Shown: piece after piece, positions 1 to 8,099 of the stretch
How positions within the stretch are numbered: the first letter of the stretch is position 1
How the letters are laid out: each line of letters opens with the position of its first letter
NCBI GenBank assembly: GCA_002496725.1
Contig: DALI01000077.1
Coordinates: 1,167 to 42,911 of the forward strand
Direction: 5' to 3'
Length of the DNA stretch: 41,745 nt
From: Euryarchaeota archaeon UBA181
GTDB taxonomy: Archaea > Thermoplasmatota > Poseidoniia > Poseidoniales > Thalassarchaeaceae
Position numbers and translations under genes: made by a program
Notes under the pieces: generated by a model
What the model was told of the DNA's origin: nothing
Database searches by the model: none
What the model saw: the letters and a program-made list of their open reading frames with translations, nothing else

Positions 1-1470
1 GGAACTCATGGATGGGAGCTGTGGAGGAGCGATGGTACACTCGCTGGCAGCTACCTCGTCAAGGATATCAGAGGAGAGGACTGTACAACTGGTGTCGATC
101 CTGAGACTGGAGAGCCAACAGAAAACTGTGAGAACTGGGGTTCTCTTTTTGATATTACATGGGATGGAATATTCAATGACATTGAGATTATAGCCGGAAG
201 AGATCGAATATACTTCACGGCCTCGATGCATATGTATTATGCGAACAACGGAGGTTTCCCAACACTTTGGGTAAGTGATGGAACGGAAGAGGGGACTAAT
301 TTGGTATATGATTTCTGGGCAAACTGGGATTATGACTGCAATGGGTGCGAGTTTGATTTCGGAGGAATCACTGAGTTGGTTCTAGTTCCAGGAGTAGGAC
401 AATCACCAGATAGAGTCGTCTTTACAACAATAAAGGCGATTGGCGGAGTAGGCGAAAATGGATATCCCAAGGGCGAGGAGCTGTGGATCAGTGATGGAAC
501 CGCCTCAGGAACTAGGATGATCGCTAATATCGAGCCCGAGACCAGCTCGTGGATTGATGATAATGGAATTGTTCAATGCTGTGCAGACTGGGATGGTTCC
601 GTTCCAAGAGATATTGTGCATAAAGGGAACCAAGTTTGGTTTACAGCTCAGACTGAGAACTATGGGAGAGAGCTCTACAGGTTTGGATTGGCACTAGGTG
701 GAGGATTATTTCTAGTTAAAGATATCAACCAGGGAGCTGAGAGCAGTAACCCAGCCTATCTTACGGTTGGATCGGGAGGTTTGTATCTCGTGGCAAACGA
801 TGGCCTTCTGGGACAGGAGTTGTATTTTAGCCTCGGAGATGCGTTTACCACGAATATAGTGAAGGACATTTGGCCTGGATTGAATAATTCTAGTAGTCCT
901 AACTGGCTAACTAAGCTTGGCGACAATATGATATTTTCAGCGAATGATGGAGAGAATGGCAGGGAGCTATGGATAACAGACAATACTGAAGAGGGGACTC
1001 ATATGATCAAGGATATCAATCCTGGGAACAACTCAAGCAATCCAACAGGGCCGATGAAAGTCCTGAATGGTGAACTATACTTCGGGGCTAATGATGGAAC
1101 TCATGGATGGGAGCTGTGGAAAACAGATGGAACTGAGGCTGGGACAATCATGGTAAAGGATATCAAGGAGGGCGAAAATAGTAGTTTGTCATGGGGCTCC
1201 ACAGCTCATTTTCATGGGGAATATACGCTTACCCACAATGGACACTTCTATTTCTCGGCTGACGATGGAGTGAGTGGCCAAGAGCTATGGAGAACCGATG
1301 GGACTGAAAATGGGACTGAGCTGGTAGTCGATGTTAATGTTGGCGAGGACGGCAGTTGGCCTTGGTGGCTCACAACCGCGGGAGAGAAGATTTACTTCAC
1401 CGCTTGGGATGGCGATCAAAGACAACTATGGCATTATTGGGATAATCCGGGACCTATCGTATCAGCGTAG
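1..1470 (+). CDS. ELWxxDGT-repeat secreted protein, 5'-truncated by window edge
   Basis: The reading frame is open from base 1, so this is the C-terminal 489 residues of a longer protein. It is built from repeats of the form ELWxxDGTxxGTxxVKDI. Clear copies are GWELWRSDGT near residue 5, TLWVSDGTEEGT near 90, ELWISDGTASGT near 160, ELWITDNTEEGT near 322, ELWKTDGTEAGT near 370 and ELWRTDGTENGT near 430. This matches the ELWxxDGT repeat family, which is common in secreted proteins and probably forms beta-propeller-like blades. Cysteine pairs (for example CNGC near 113) suggest an extracytoplasmic location. No membrane anchor or sorting signal is visible at the C-terminus, which ends after LWHYWDNPGPIVSA. 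The signal peptide should lie upstream of the window. Function is unknown; surface binding or enzymatic use of the propeller are both possible. Confidence 0.85.
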   Translation, partial: GTHGWELWRSDGTLAGSYLVKDIRGEDCTTGVDPETGEPTENCENWGSLFDITWDGIFNDIEIIAGRDRIYFTASMHMYYANNGGFPTLWVSDGTEEGTNLVYDFWANWDYDCNGCEFDFGGITELVLVPGVGQSPDRVVFTTIKAIGGVGENGYPKGEELWISDGTASGTRMIANIEPETSSWIDDNGIVQCCADWDGSVPRDIVHKGNQVWFTAQTENYGRELYRFGLALGGGLFLVKDINQGAESSNPAYLTVGSGGLYLVANDGLLGQELYFSLGDAFTTNIVKDIWPGLNNSSSPNWLTKLGDNMIFSANDGENGRELWITDNTEEGTHMIKDINPGNNSSNPTGPMKVLNGELYFGANDGTHGWELWKTDGTEAGTIMVKDIKEGENSSLSWGSTAHFHGEYTLTHNGHFYFSADDGVSGQELWRTDGTENGTELVVDVNVGEDGSWPWWLTTAGEKIYFTAWDGDQRQLWHYWDNPGPIVSA

Positions 1471-1535
1471 TAATCACAGTTTTTAGTGACGACATAATTT
1501 CTTAAGGTCACCTTCGTTGGAGTAATAAGGTCCCA

Positions 1536-2588
1536 ATGCGTGTAGAGCATGATGTTAAGCTAACTTTTGATGATGTACTGATCAGACCGAAGCGTAGTAC
1601 ACTGGTATCTAGATCCGATGTAACTCTAGTTCGTGAATTCAAATTCAGGCATTCCGATACTACTTGGAAGGGAGTCCCCATTGTTGCAGCTAATATGGAT
1701 ACCACTGGGGTCTTCGAAGTGGCAAGGGTCCTCCAGAGTCATAATATGCTGACATGTCTCCAGAAATTCTACTCCACCAGACAGTGTTCGAACGCATGGG
1801 AAGATGGCATCAATCCAAGCTATGCTGCAGTAACCTGTGGCTCCACGGAAGATAGTTTGGAGCTACTGAAGAAGAAGATGGCTACAAGTGAAAGTTTGGC
1901 AATGATTTGTGTCGATGTAGCTAATGGTTACAGGGAGATTTTCTTGGATTTCATCAAGGACGTTAGAAGAAGCTTTCCTAACTCTATTGTGATTGCTGGT
2001 AATGTCGCCACTAGAGAGATGACTGAGGCATTAATTCTAGCTGGAGCCGATGTTGTGAAAGTTGGAATAGGGCCGGGTTCTGTATGCACCACTAGGAAGG
2101 TGGCTGGCGTTGGTTATCCTCAATTATCAGCTATTTCTGAATGTGCGGATGCGGCACATGGCCTTGGGGGCCATGTCATGGCCGATGGGGGTTGCTCGTC
2201 CCCTGGGGACGTTGCCAAGGCGTTTGCCGCAGGAGCTGATTTCGTAATGCTTGGAGGGATGCTAGCTGGGCATGATGAATCTGGAGGTGAATTAGTAGAG
2301 GGTTCAAACGGAAAGATGTACAAGTCATTTTATGGCATGTCATCAGCAAAAGCAATGCAAGAGTACTACGGAGAGGTTGCAAAACATCGTGCTCCTGAGG
2401 GAAAGGAAGTTAGAGTCCCCTACAGAGGAAATCTTGAAGAAACTGTACAGTCAATTTTGGGAGGGGTCAGATCTGCTTGCTCCTATGTTGGGGCTAGGAG
2501 GATTAAGGACCTCCCCAAGTGTACTACTTTCATCAGAGTCACCCGTACGACAAATGAAGTATACCAAAGGTTCAATGTTGAAGAGTAG
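1536..2588 (+). CDS. guaC: GMP reductase
   Basis: This 350-residue protein should convert GMP to IMP and ammonia with NADPH, feeding guanine nucleotides back to IMP. It resembles the E. coli/eukaryotic type GMP reductase along its whole length: LTFDDVLIRPKRSTLVSRSDV at the N-terminus, GVPIVAANMDT at 46-56, the Rossmann/TIM-barrel loop VKVGIGPGSVCTTR with catalytic Cys184, then SDGG-like MADGGCSSPGDVAKA and GADFVMLGGMLAGH. The late segment FYGMSSAKAM and ILGGVRSACSYVGA also fit. No CBS domain is present, which separates it from IMP dehydrogenase. Length is as expected (347 in E. coli). It starts with ATG about 65 bases after the preceding stop. A TATA-like ATAATTTCTTA lies in that gap, so it may have its own promoter. 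The close match to bacterial GuaC suggests old lateral transfer. Confidence 0.95.
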   Translation: MRVEHDVKLTFDDVLIRPKRSTLVSRSDVTLVREFKFRHSDTTWKGVPIVAANMDTTGVFEVARVLQSHNMLTCLQKFYSTRQCSNAWEDGINPSYAAVTCGSTEDSLELLKKKMATSESLAMICVDVANGYREIFLDFIKDVRRSFPNSIVIAGNVATREMTEALILAGADVVKVGIGPGSVCTTRKVAGVGYPQLSAISECADAAHGLGGHVMADGGCSSPGDVAKAFAAGADFVMLGGMLAGHDESGGELVEGSNGKMYKSFYGMSSAKAMQEYYGEVAKHRAPEGKEVRVPYRGNLEETVQSILGGVRSACSYVGARRIKDLPKCTTFIRVTRTTNEVYQRFNVEE

Positions 2589-2632
2589 CCTTCTTGGGAA
2601 ACTGAATTTAATGTAGATATTTACGGCTGGGT

Positions 2633-3364
2633 ATGAATGAGTTCCTATTGGTAGTAGCCATAGGGACATTCATTGCAGCCGCCTTGACTGTCCCAGCTGG
2701 ATTCGGCCTCTCAACGGTACTAACTCCATTGGTACTTGTTCTGATGCCCCCTCATGAAGCAGTTGCCGTAGTGGCGATTATACATGGGGCACATAACGCT
2801 GGCAAGCTATCATTACTATGGGAAAATGTCGATTTTACAGCTTTCAAGAGATATGGGATATGGTTAGTATTAGGATCTATAATAGGGGCAATTCTTCAGA
2901 ATCAGGTCCCTCAGAAGCCTCTTTTGGGACTTCTCGGAGTGGCACTTATTGTCCTTCCAATACTTACCATCAGTGAGAAATGGATGAATTATAGAATTCC
3001 TGATGCCAATGATAGGATTGGGGGCTTTGGTTCTGGTCTGATGGGTGGACTTTCTGGCCATCAAGGAGCATTAAGGGCGATGTTCCTGACGAAGAGGATT
3101 CCTGACAAGATGTCATATGCAGCTACAGCTAGTATTCTTGCACTTTGTGTTGACTTTTCGAGAATACCTGTATATCTGCTATACAGGAGCGAGGAGGTTT
3201 ACTCCCACTATAGCCTCATAATAATACTCGTGATTTCTGCTTTAGCGGGTGCTAGATTAGGCAAGAGGTGGCTAAAGACACTCAAATCTGAATGGATTAG
3301 AAATGGGGTAATGATTGGAATAATATCTAGTGGTTTATTATATCTGATTGAAGCGTTTTCTTAG
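2633..3364 (+). CDS. TauE/SafE family membrane permease
   Basis: A 243-residue integral membrane protein with about seven or eight hydrophobic helices, of the TauE/SafE (DUF81) family. Members are proposed exporters or importers of sulfonates, sulfite and related organic anions; the substrate cannot be read from sequence. The N-terminal half has the family's glycine-rich first helix (VPAGFGLSTVLTPLVLVL) and a loop leading to VAVVAIIHGAHNAGKLSLLW. The second half repeats the pattern (GFGSGLMGGLSGHQGALRAMFL), as expected for the duplicated fold. It lies 44 bases after guaC in the same direction and may be cotranscribed, although a weak TATA-like GATATTTAC occurs in the gap. Its stop codon overlaps the stop of the convergent archease gene by four bases. 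Confidence 0.85.
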   Translation: MNEFLLVVAIGTFIAAALTVPAGFGLSTVLTPLVLVLMPPHEAVAVVAIIHGAHNAGKLSLLWENVDFTAFKRYGIWLVLGSIIGAILQNQVPQKPLLGLLGVALIVLPILTISEKWMNYRIPDANDRIGGFGSGLMGGLSGHQGALRAMFLTKRIPDKMSYAATASILALCVDFSRIPVYLLYRSEEVYSHYSLIIILVISALAGARLGKRWLKTLKSEWIRNGVMIGIISSGLLYLIEAFS

Positions 3365-3834
3365 ATATCTAGAATTATCTGTGACATCCACCCGGGCCCT
3401 TCGAAATCGGGAACTTCAGGGAAAATTCCAGTCTCAGTAGAACCTTCTTTAATTTCTCTAAGTACGAGTTCATGCATAGTTATTGCCTTAACCTCGATTT
3501 CTCTTTCCACTAGGTCTGAGTCTATCCATGATATCTGCCCTGAGATATAGTCATTAGAAACTGAGATTGAAACATCAACAAGCCACTGTCCCTCGCCATA
3601 GCCCCTGTAGAGGACTTCTTCTAACCATCTTACTAGTCCCCTCTCCATATCACCTTCAATTAGCGGGATTCCCCAGGTTCCTGTTTTCCTAACAAAGGAG
3701 TTAAGATCGTTATTGGAGCTTAGCAGTTGATATTCTTGGATGCCCATTGTTATCTCTTCAATCGCCCCCGAGAGTGTTCTTGAGAATGACCTTATTCCGA
3801 CATCAGCGGTAGTTGGGAATATCCACGATGACAT
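3361..3834 (-). CDS. archease (RtcB ligase cofactor)
   Basis: A 157-residue protein that I assign to archease, the small protein that promotes guanylylation and turnover of the RNA ligase RtcB. The N-terminus WIFPTTADVGIRSFSRTL matches the archease signature (usually HTADxGI) with the acidic residue Asp11. The internal GDMERGLVRWLEEVLY, the strand VKAITMHEL with Lys116, and the terminal IILDI with Asp156 match the other conserved acidic/basic positions. The usual histidine of HTAD is replaced by Thr. The ATG at 3834 is chosen because GGAG stands nine bases upstream. A longer upstream frame overlaps the preceding gene and lacks family similarity. It follows the TSP3-repeat gene with 37 bases between them. 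RtcB itself is encoded about 8.4 kb away on the other strand. Confidence 0.85.
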   Translation of the reverse strand: MSSWIFPTTADVGIRSFSRTLSGAIEEITMGIQEYQLLSSNNDLNSFVRKTGTWGIPLIEGDMERGLVRWLEEVLYRGYGEGQWLVDVSISVSNDYISGQISWIDSDLVEREIEVKAITMHELVLREIKEGSTETGIFPEVPDFEGPGWMSQIILDI

Positions 3835-3871
3835 TTCAAAGGACTCCGGCACCAATAGAGGGACAGTGGTT

Positions 3872-6800
3872 TTAGTTGAACATGTCGCAAAGTTCACCCT
3901 GAGAGGGGAAGCTCGTTGGATCCTTTGGATGGGTGTTCCACTTGTTCTCGCATTTGTTAACGAATCCGTCACCATCTGAATCTACATTTGCATCTGCTGG
4001 ATCCATTGGATCGAAACCGAAGTAATATTCCCAACCGGCCCACATAGAATCGCCATCTTGATCTTGATGATACACTTCTGAACCATCCTCCCATATATCT
4101 CCATCAGTATCTGCATTGACGGGATTCGTCCCATTTTGGTACTCCTCGAAGTTTGTATAATTCTCCAGATCATCATAGAACCTGTTTCCTGCTTCCGTCA
4201 TGATATCAATATGACACTCTGAGTTTTGAGGATTATTCCAACCAGGGCAGTACCTATTCATCAGGTTAGTACGATTGAGTCCATCCTCATCAAAATCCTC
4301 TTGACCATCATCAATACCATCCAAATCTGAATCTGGCATCCTAGGATCCATTGGCCCCCTTGCACCTAATGCGTCCAAAGTATTGTTATCTACAAGGCCC
4401 ATCATCAATGACTCTTCTGAGTAAGTCACCTCCCAACCGTCCGGTAGCTTATCTCCATCAGTATCATGAGAAACGGGATTGGTATCCCACCTATCAGGTG
4501 CCTCTTGGGAATTCATCAGAGTGTCATTATCGATATCAAAAACCGAGTCTGGAATTGACCCATAAGATGGATCAAGAGCCCATCTACCCCCATCAGGAAT
4601 GAAGAATCCTGAGATATTTAGTTCCCAGAGGAAATATTCTGGATCTATGATGCCATCGCCATTCCTATCCCCTGAAGTAGAGAATCCATCCAAATAGTTC
4701 TTCCATATCCATCCGCCCGGGCCGAGTCCACATTCCATCATTGAATCACATCCAGGAGGAAGCCACCAGTCGGTAACGACCCAAAGACTGTGACTATTGG
4801 TATTCTGCTGAACTGAAAATACCTGCATTTCCCAACCATCGGGCTGGGAGTCTCCATCGGTATCATTGTTTAGTGGATTAGTGGCAGACTGCCAAGGCCG
4901 GGGGATAAAGAGGACTTCCCCTCCATCGTTTAGGCCATCTGCATCGCTATCGGCATTGTTGGCGTGGGTGATATACTGATCCTCTCCATCAACAACTTCC
5001 TCACCATCTTCAAGGCCATCATTATCAGAGTCGAAAGCTGAAGCGTTAGTGTAGTATACTGATCCATTCCAGACAAAACCATCTATGGCCTCGGTAAAAT
5101 CTTCTAATCCATCAGAATCGGTATCCTTGTCCGTGGCATTGGTAAAAGTCTCATAGTACTCGACAGAGTCAGATAATCCATCTCTATCTGTATCATATGC
5201 ACCTGGATCACTTCTGACAATGACGTCCCTTACCCCATGATCAACTATTCTAATTGTCCATCCAATTACCTCAATTCCATCTATCAGGCCATCTCCGTCA
5301 GTATCAGGAGATAGAGGGTCTGTAGATCTCCCATCAGCAGTCCCATCACCGTCCCTGTCTCTGGCATTGAACTCATCAAGGTTGGTGAATCTCTCTTCCT
5401 CCTCGACGACAGTGATTAGGTCTTGCAACCTGCTAGAAATCTCTTGACCTATTTCCACGTTGATATGATAAACCCATCCCGAAGTTAGAGTTTTTACTGG
5501 GATATTGACGTATTCACTGTCTTGGACTGTCCGAACCCAGATTACTGTTCTATTGACTTGAACATAGTCACCTACCTCTACAGCAATAGAATGAACGGTT
5601 GAAACCCCTATCATGTCAGAATATCTCACCCCTCCATCTCCATCTGCATCATATCCATCAAAGTCAGGATCATGGTCTGCGTTACTTCCGTCATTCGGAT
5701 GAATGCCGCTCAGATATTCCCAACCATCGGGCATCTTATCGTTATCTGTATCATTGTCCCCAGGATCTGTGAAGTTAGATGGCCCCCAAGTGTAGGCTAC
5801 CTCATATTCCTCGACATTGTTTAAGCCATCCTCATCCGAGTCGCCAAATGCATCGGTTGCATTTGAAGGATCTAAAAGATCGCTGTAGCAGTATTCGAAG
5901 CCATCGGGCATTCCATCTCCATCGGTATCCCAATCACTGGGCCCATTCAGGCGTCCATCGCCATCCATGTCTTGCTCAAACCATGTTAGATCGCCTGGTT
6001 CAGACATAAATTCAGTAAATGGGGATTGTAGATTTATTGTTCCGAAGACCGGTACGCCGCAATGATTTCCTAATTCGATATAGCCGTAGGCTATTTCATG
6101 CCTATCAGCTATGAGGTCCCCATCACTATCCTCTTGCAGGGGATTTGTATCATACCTCTCTTCTACGAAATTTCTGAGTCCATCAGGGGTTGGTTGCTCA
6201 AGGTCTAGTGCGGCATCACAGGATATCTCCCCATCGGCGTTAGCTACTAGATCTAAATCTGAATTACTCAGTTCATTCAGTATCTGCTGTCTGGCATCCG
6301 GGCCTTGACTATTAATCGAACCATCTGGGGTCAGGAAATAACAATCCCTATTTGCATTCAATGGATCAAGTAATCTCAAAACTCCATTGGGGGTGATAAT
6401 TTCATGGACATGCATGGATTCCCACTTGTCATTCAATCCATCGTCATCAGAGTCACTATCCATTGGCTTCGTACCAAGCGCGGCTTCCTCGGTATTTGTC
6501 AGACCATCTCTGTCTGGATCCCCATAAGGCCCATTATCGGGATTAGGGAATGTTTCGTTCTGTTCACCTGTCTCGTCTTCGTTATCAGTATCGGAGAACG
6601 GTATCTCAGAATCTGCAGGCTCACCATTATCGAGCGGGTCTAAACCATTTCTTATTTCCCATCCATCATCTAGGCCGTCATTATCGGTGTCAAACTGTCT
6701 CCAATCCGTACCATAAAGTGTCATTTCCATCCTATCTGGAATGCCATCTCCATCTGTATCTATTCCTCCCTGGCCAGTAGCCTCATTATCTGCAACATCT

Positions 6801-6928
6801 GAACCTGCTGGCTCGAATCCTCCCGACTCAGTAGTGGACAATCCAGCCCCAATAATCGTGTAAATTCCTGCGAGACAAAGGGTTGCGACGATGGCAGTGA
6901 CTGCGTATTGGTTGTGATTCATGGCCAT
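3872..6928 (-). CDS. Large secreted thrombospondin type 3 (Ca2+-binding) repeat protein
   Basis: A 1018-residue protein with a short N-terminal hydrophobic segment (about residues 8-30, signal peptide or anchor), followed by some twenty acidic repeats of the type DxDxDGxxDGxE. Examples are DTDGDGIPDRME near 60, DSDSDDDGLNDKWE near 158 and DTDGDGLIDGIE near 545. Such repeats bind calcium and form a rigid extended stalk. A non-repeat beta-rich insert lies at about residues 440-520 (YVQVNRTVIWVRTVQ and following), and a tryptophan-rich stretch lies near 725-760. There is no C-terminal membrane anchor; the protein ends CDMFN. It is preceded by its own probable promoter and by an 18-base perfect palindrome in the leader. 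Either ATG at 6928 or the ATG two codons later could be the start. A role in cell surface structure or adhesion is inference. Confidence 0.85.
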   Translation of the reverse strand: MAMNHNQYAVTAIVATLCLAGIYTIIGAGLSTTESGGFEPAGSDVADNEATGQGGIDTDGDGIPDRMEMTLYGTDWRQFDTDNDGLDDGWEIRNGLDPLDNGEPADSEIPFSDTDNEDETGEQNETFPNPDNGPYGDPDRDGLTNTEEAALGTKPMDSDSDDDGLNDKWESMHVHEIITPNGVLRLLDPLNANRDCYFLTPDGSINSQGPDARQQILNELSNSDLDLVANADGEISCDAALDLEQPTPDGLRNFVEERYDTNPLQEDSDGDLIADRHEIAYGYIELGNHCGVPVFGTINLQSPFTEFMSEPGDLTWFEQDMDGDGRLNGPSDWDTDGDGMPDGFEYCYSDLLDPSNATDAFGDSDEDGLNNVEEYEVAYTWGPSNFTDPGDNDTDNDKMPDGWEYLSGIHPNDGSNADHDPDFDGYDADGDGGVRYSDMIGVSTVHSIAVEVGDYVQVNRTVIWVRTVQDSEYVNIPVKTLTSGWVYHINVEIGQEISSRLQDLITVVEEEERFTNLDEFNARDRDGDGTADGRSTDPLSPDTDGDGLIDGIEVIGWTIRIVDHGVRDVIVRSDPGAYDTDRDGLSDSVEYYETFTNATDKDTDSDGLEDFTEAIDGFVWNGSVYYTNASAFDSDNDGLEDGEEVVDGEDQYITHANNADSDADGLNDGGEVLFIPRPWQSATNPLNNDTDGDSQPDGWEMQVFSVQQNTNSHSLWVVTDWWLPPGCDSMMECGLGPGGWIWKNYLDGFSTSGDRNGDGIIDPEYFLWELNISGFFIPDGGRWALDPSYGSIPDSVFDIDNDTLMNSQEAPDRWDTNPVSHDTDGDKLPDGWEVTYSEESLMMGLVDNNTLDALGARGPMDPRMPDSDLDGIDDGQEDFDEDGLNRTNLMNRYCPGWNNPQNSECHIDIMTEAGNRFYDDLENYTNFEEYQNGTNPVNADTDGDIWEDGSEVYHQDQDGDSMWAGWEYYFGFDPMDPADANVDSDGDGFVNKCENKWNTHPKDPTSFPSQGELCDMFN

Positions 6929-6938
6929 TGTTACACCC

Positions 6939-6956
6939 CGGCCCCCTAGGGGGCCG
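6939..6956. repeat. 18-bp perfect GC palindrome in mRNA leader
   Basis: The sequence CGGCCCCCTAGGGGGCCG equals its own reverse complement over all 18 bases. It lies 11 bases before the ATG of the TSP3-repeat gene and downstream of its probable TATA box, so it should be transcribed as a strong hairpin at the 5' end of that mRNA. Function is unknown: leader hairpin, protein-binding operator or mRNA stabiliser. Confidence 0.8.
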
Positions 6957-6975
6957 ACCCTTTGACATTAGGCAT

Positions 6976-6983
6976 GGATATAA
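6976..6983 (-). promoter_or_regulatory. TATA box for TSP3-repeat gene
   Basis: Read on the minus strand this is TTATATCC. A start site about 25 bases downstream would fall near 6955-6960, giving a short leader before the ATG at 6928 that contains much or all of the palindrome. The same TATATCC form is seen before other genes in the window. Confidence 0.5.
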
Positions 6984-7000
6984 CACTTGACAGAAATAGA

Positions 7001-8095
7001 TTATTCGTGATTGTTAATCGTCACTCTATTTGGAACGATATTTATCCCTAATGTTTCACTTTCCAAGTTCATCGTGATTCGTCCTTTGACACCAGTGGAC
7101 CTCTCCCAGCAACCAAGCAATATTCCTCCGCATATAGCAGGATGGAAGCACCCAAGTAGCCTAGCATTAATCTCCCCGGTTTCAATTTCTAATCTTGGAT
7201 TGGATAGTATTCCAAGGCCGTTAAGAGACAGATTACGAATGGATATTGAGGCCCAGTCTTCAGCCCCCGATATCATCACATGCCTTCCACTGTCTGAGAA
7301 TAATTGTCGTGAAGAGTCGGCGACTGCTGTCCACCAAAGTGCTCTTTTTTCTTCTACTCCGATCCATTTGTAATCCTCAATCCTTGAGTCTCGTACTGTA
7401 TCTATGTTATGAATTGAATAATCTTCGAATCTTAGCATTAGGTCCCTGTAAAGAATGAATTTCCGCTCTCCGGTAAGTTCCCAGCCCCCCGAGTCTAATT
7501 CTCTAATGTCTTCCCAATCAACATGGCCATCAGTATCATTTTTCTCAATTGTTTCTGGCCATCTCCCATTAATCACTCTTGGAGACGGGACTTCCAGTTT
7601 ATCCTCATTTAGTTCAACCATCAGTACTTTACTGGATTCCGACCATCTGAATTTATGCCTCTTGCCAGTGGCAGTCTCCCAAGAACTAGTGAATATTCCT
7701 GCTTCCATTGGACCAGACGAATATCGATTGATCAGTACGGTCGTTTTACTGGTAGATAGATCGATAACCTCGATTTCACCTAAGCCTCTTGAGAATCTTT
7801 CTTCGTAGTATCCCTTCCACTTTCTTAGATCTTTTCCCCGTGGCCTTTCTTTTTGTAGCGATACAAGAAATTCTTCTGACTCCGAAGAGGCATGTGCTAG
7901 CTTTCTACCAAGACTTAGGCTGGTTCTCAATTCTATATTTGAAATCAAGGAATTGAACCAGTTTACGCCTGCTATGCATACTTTCTCTCCCCCTCTCCAT
8001 TCATCGGAGATAGAGCCGTCAGATTTCGATTTCCATCTAGAATTTAGAATGCTAGCCAGGGATTTATTTTTTCTAAATCGATCCAGGAAGCCCAG
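7001..8095 (-). CDS. Uncharacterised 364-residue protein, probable CTG start
   Basis: I do not recognise the family. The protein is mixed alpha/beta, rich in Trp and in polar residues, with no signal peptide or transmembrane helix, so it is probably cytoplasmic. The reading frame is open back to the aminotransferase stop, but contains no ATG or GTG start there. The first usual alternative start is TTG at 7948, which would leave 151 bases untranslated. The upstream 49 codons look coding. Beginning at CTG 8095 they give (M)GFLDRFRKNKSLASIL, a very common type of bacterial and archaeal N-terminus, with AGGGGG about nine bases upstream and only four bases after the preceding TGA. I therefore place the start at 8095, with TTG 7948 as the alternative. 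It follows alaS and the aminotransferase in one tight operon. Confidence 0.65.
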   Translation of the reverse strand: MGFLDRFRKNKSLASILNSRWKSKSDGSISDEWRGGEKVCIAGVNWFNSLISNIELRTSLSLGRKLAHASSESEEFLVSLQKERPRGKDLRKWKGYYEERFSRGLGEIEVIDLSTSKTTVLINRYSSGPMEAGIFTSSWETATGKRHKFRWSESSKVLMVELNEDKLEVPSPRVINGRWPETIEKNDTDGHVDWEDIRELDSGGWELTGERKFILYRDLMLRFEDYSIHNIDTVRDSRIEDYKWIGVEEKRALWWTAVADSSRQLFSDSGRHVMISGAEDWASISIRNLSLNGLGILSNPRLEIETGEINARLLGCFHPAICGGILLGCWERSTGVKGRITMNLESETLGINIVPNRVTINNHE

Positions 8096-8099
8096 ATAA

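Noticed and set aside
8..193. Open frame of 61 codons at the left edge
   Set aside because: It is out of frame with the ELWxxDGT gene, whose own frame is open from base 1 and shows family repeats over the same bases.
3835..3975. Longer N-terminus for the archease gene
   Set aside because: It would overlap the TSP3 gene; the extra residues do not resemble archease, and ATG 3834 has a good GGAG ribosome binding site.
3872..6928. Dense short repeats considered as a DNA repeat array or CRISPR
   Set aside because: The repetition is at protein level (DxDxDGxxDG motifs) with variable spacing and no identical repeat-spacer pattern.
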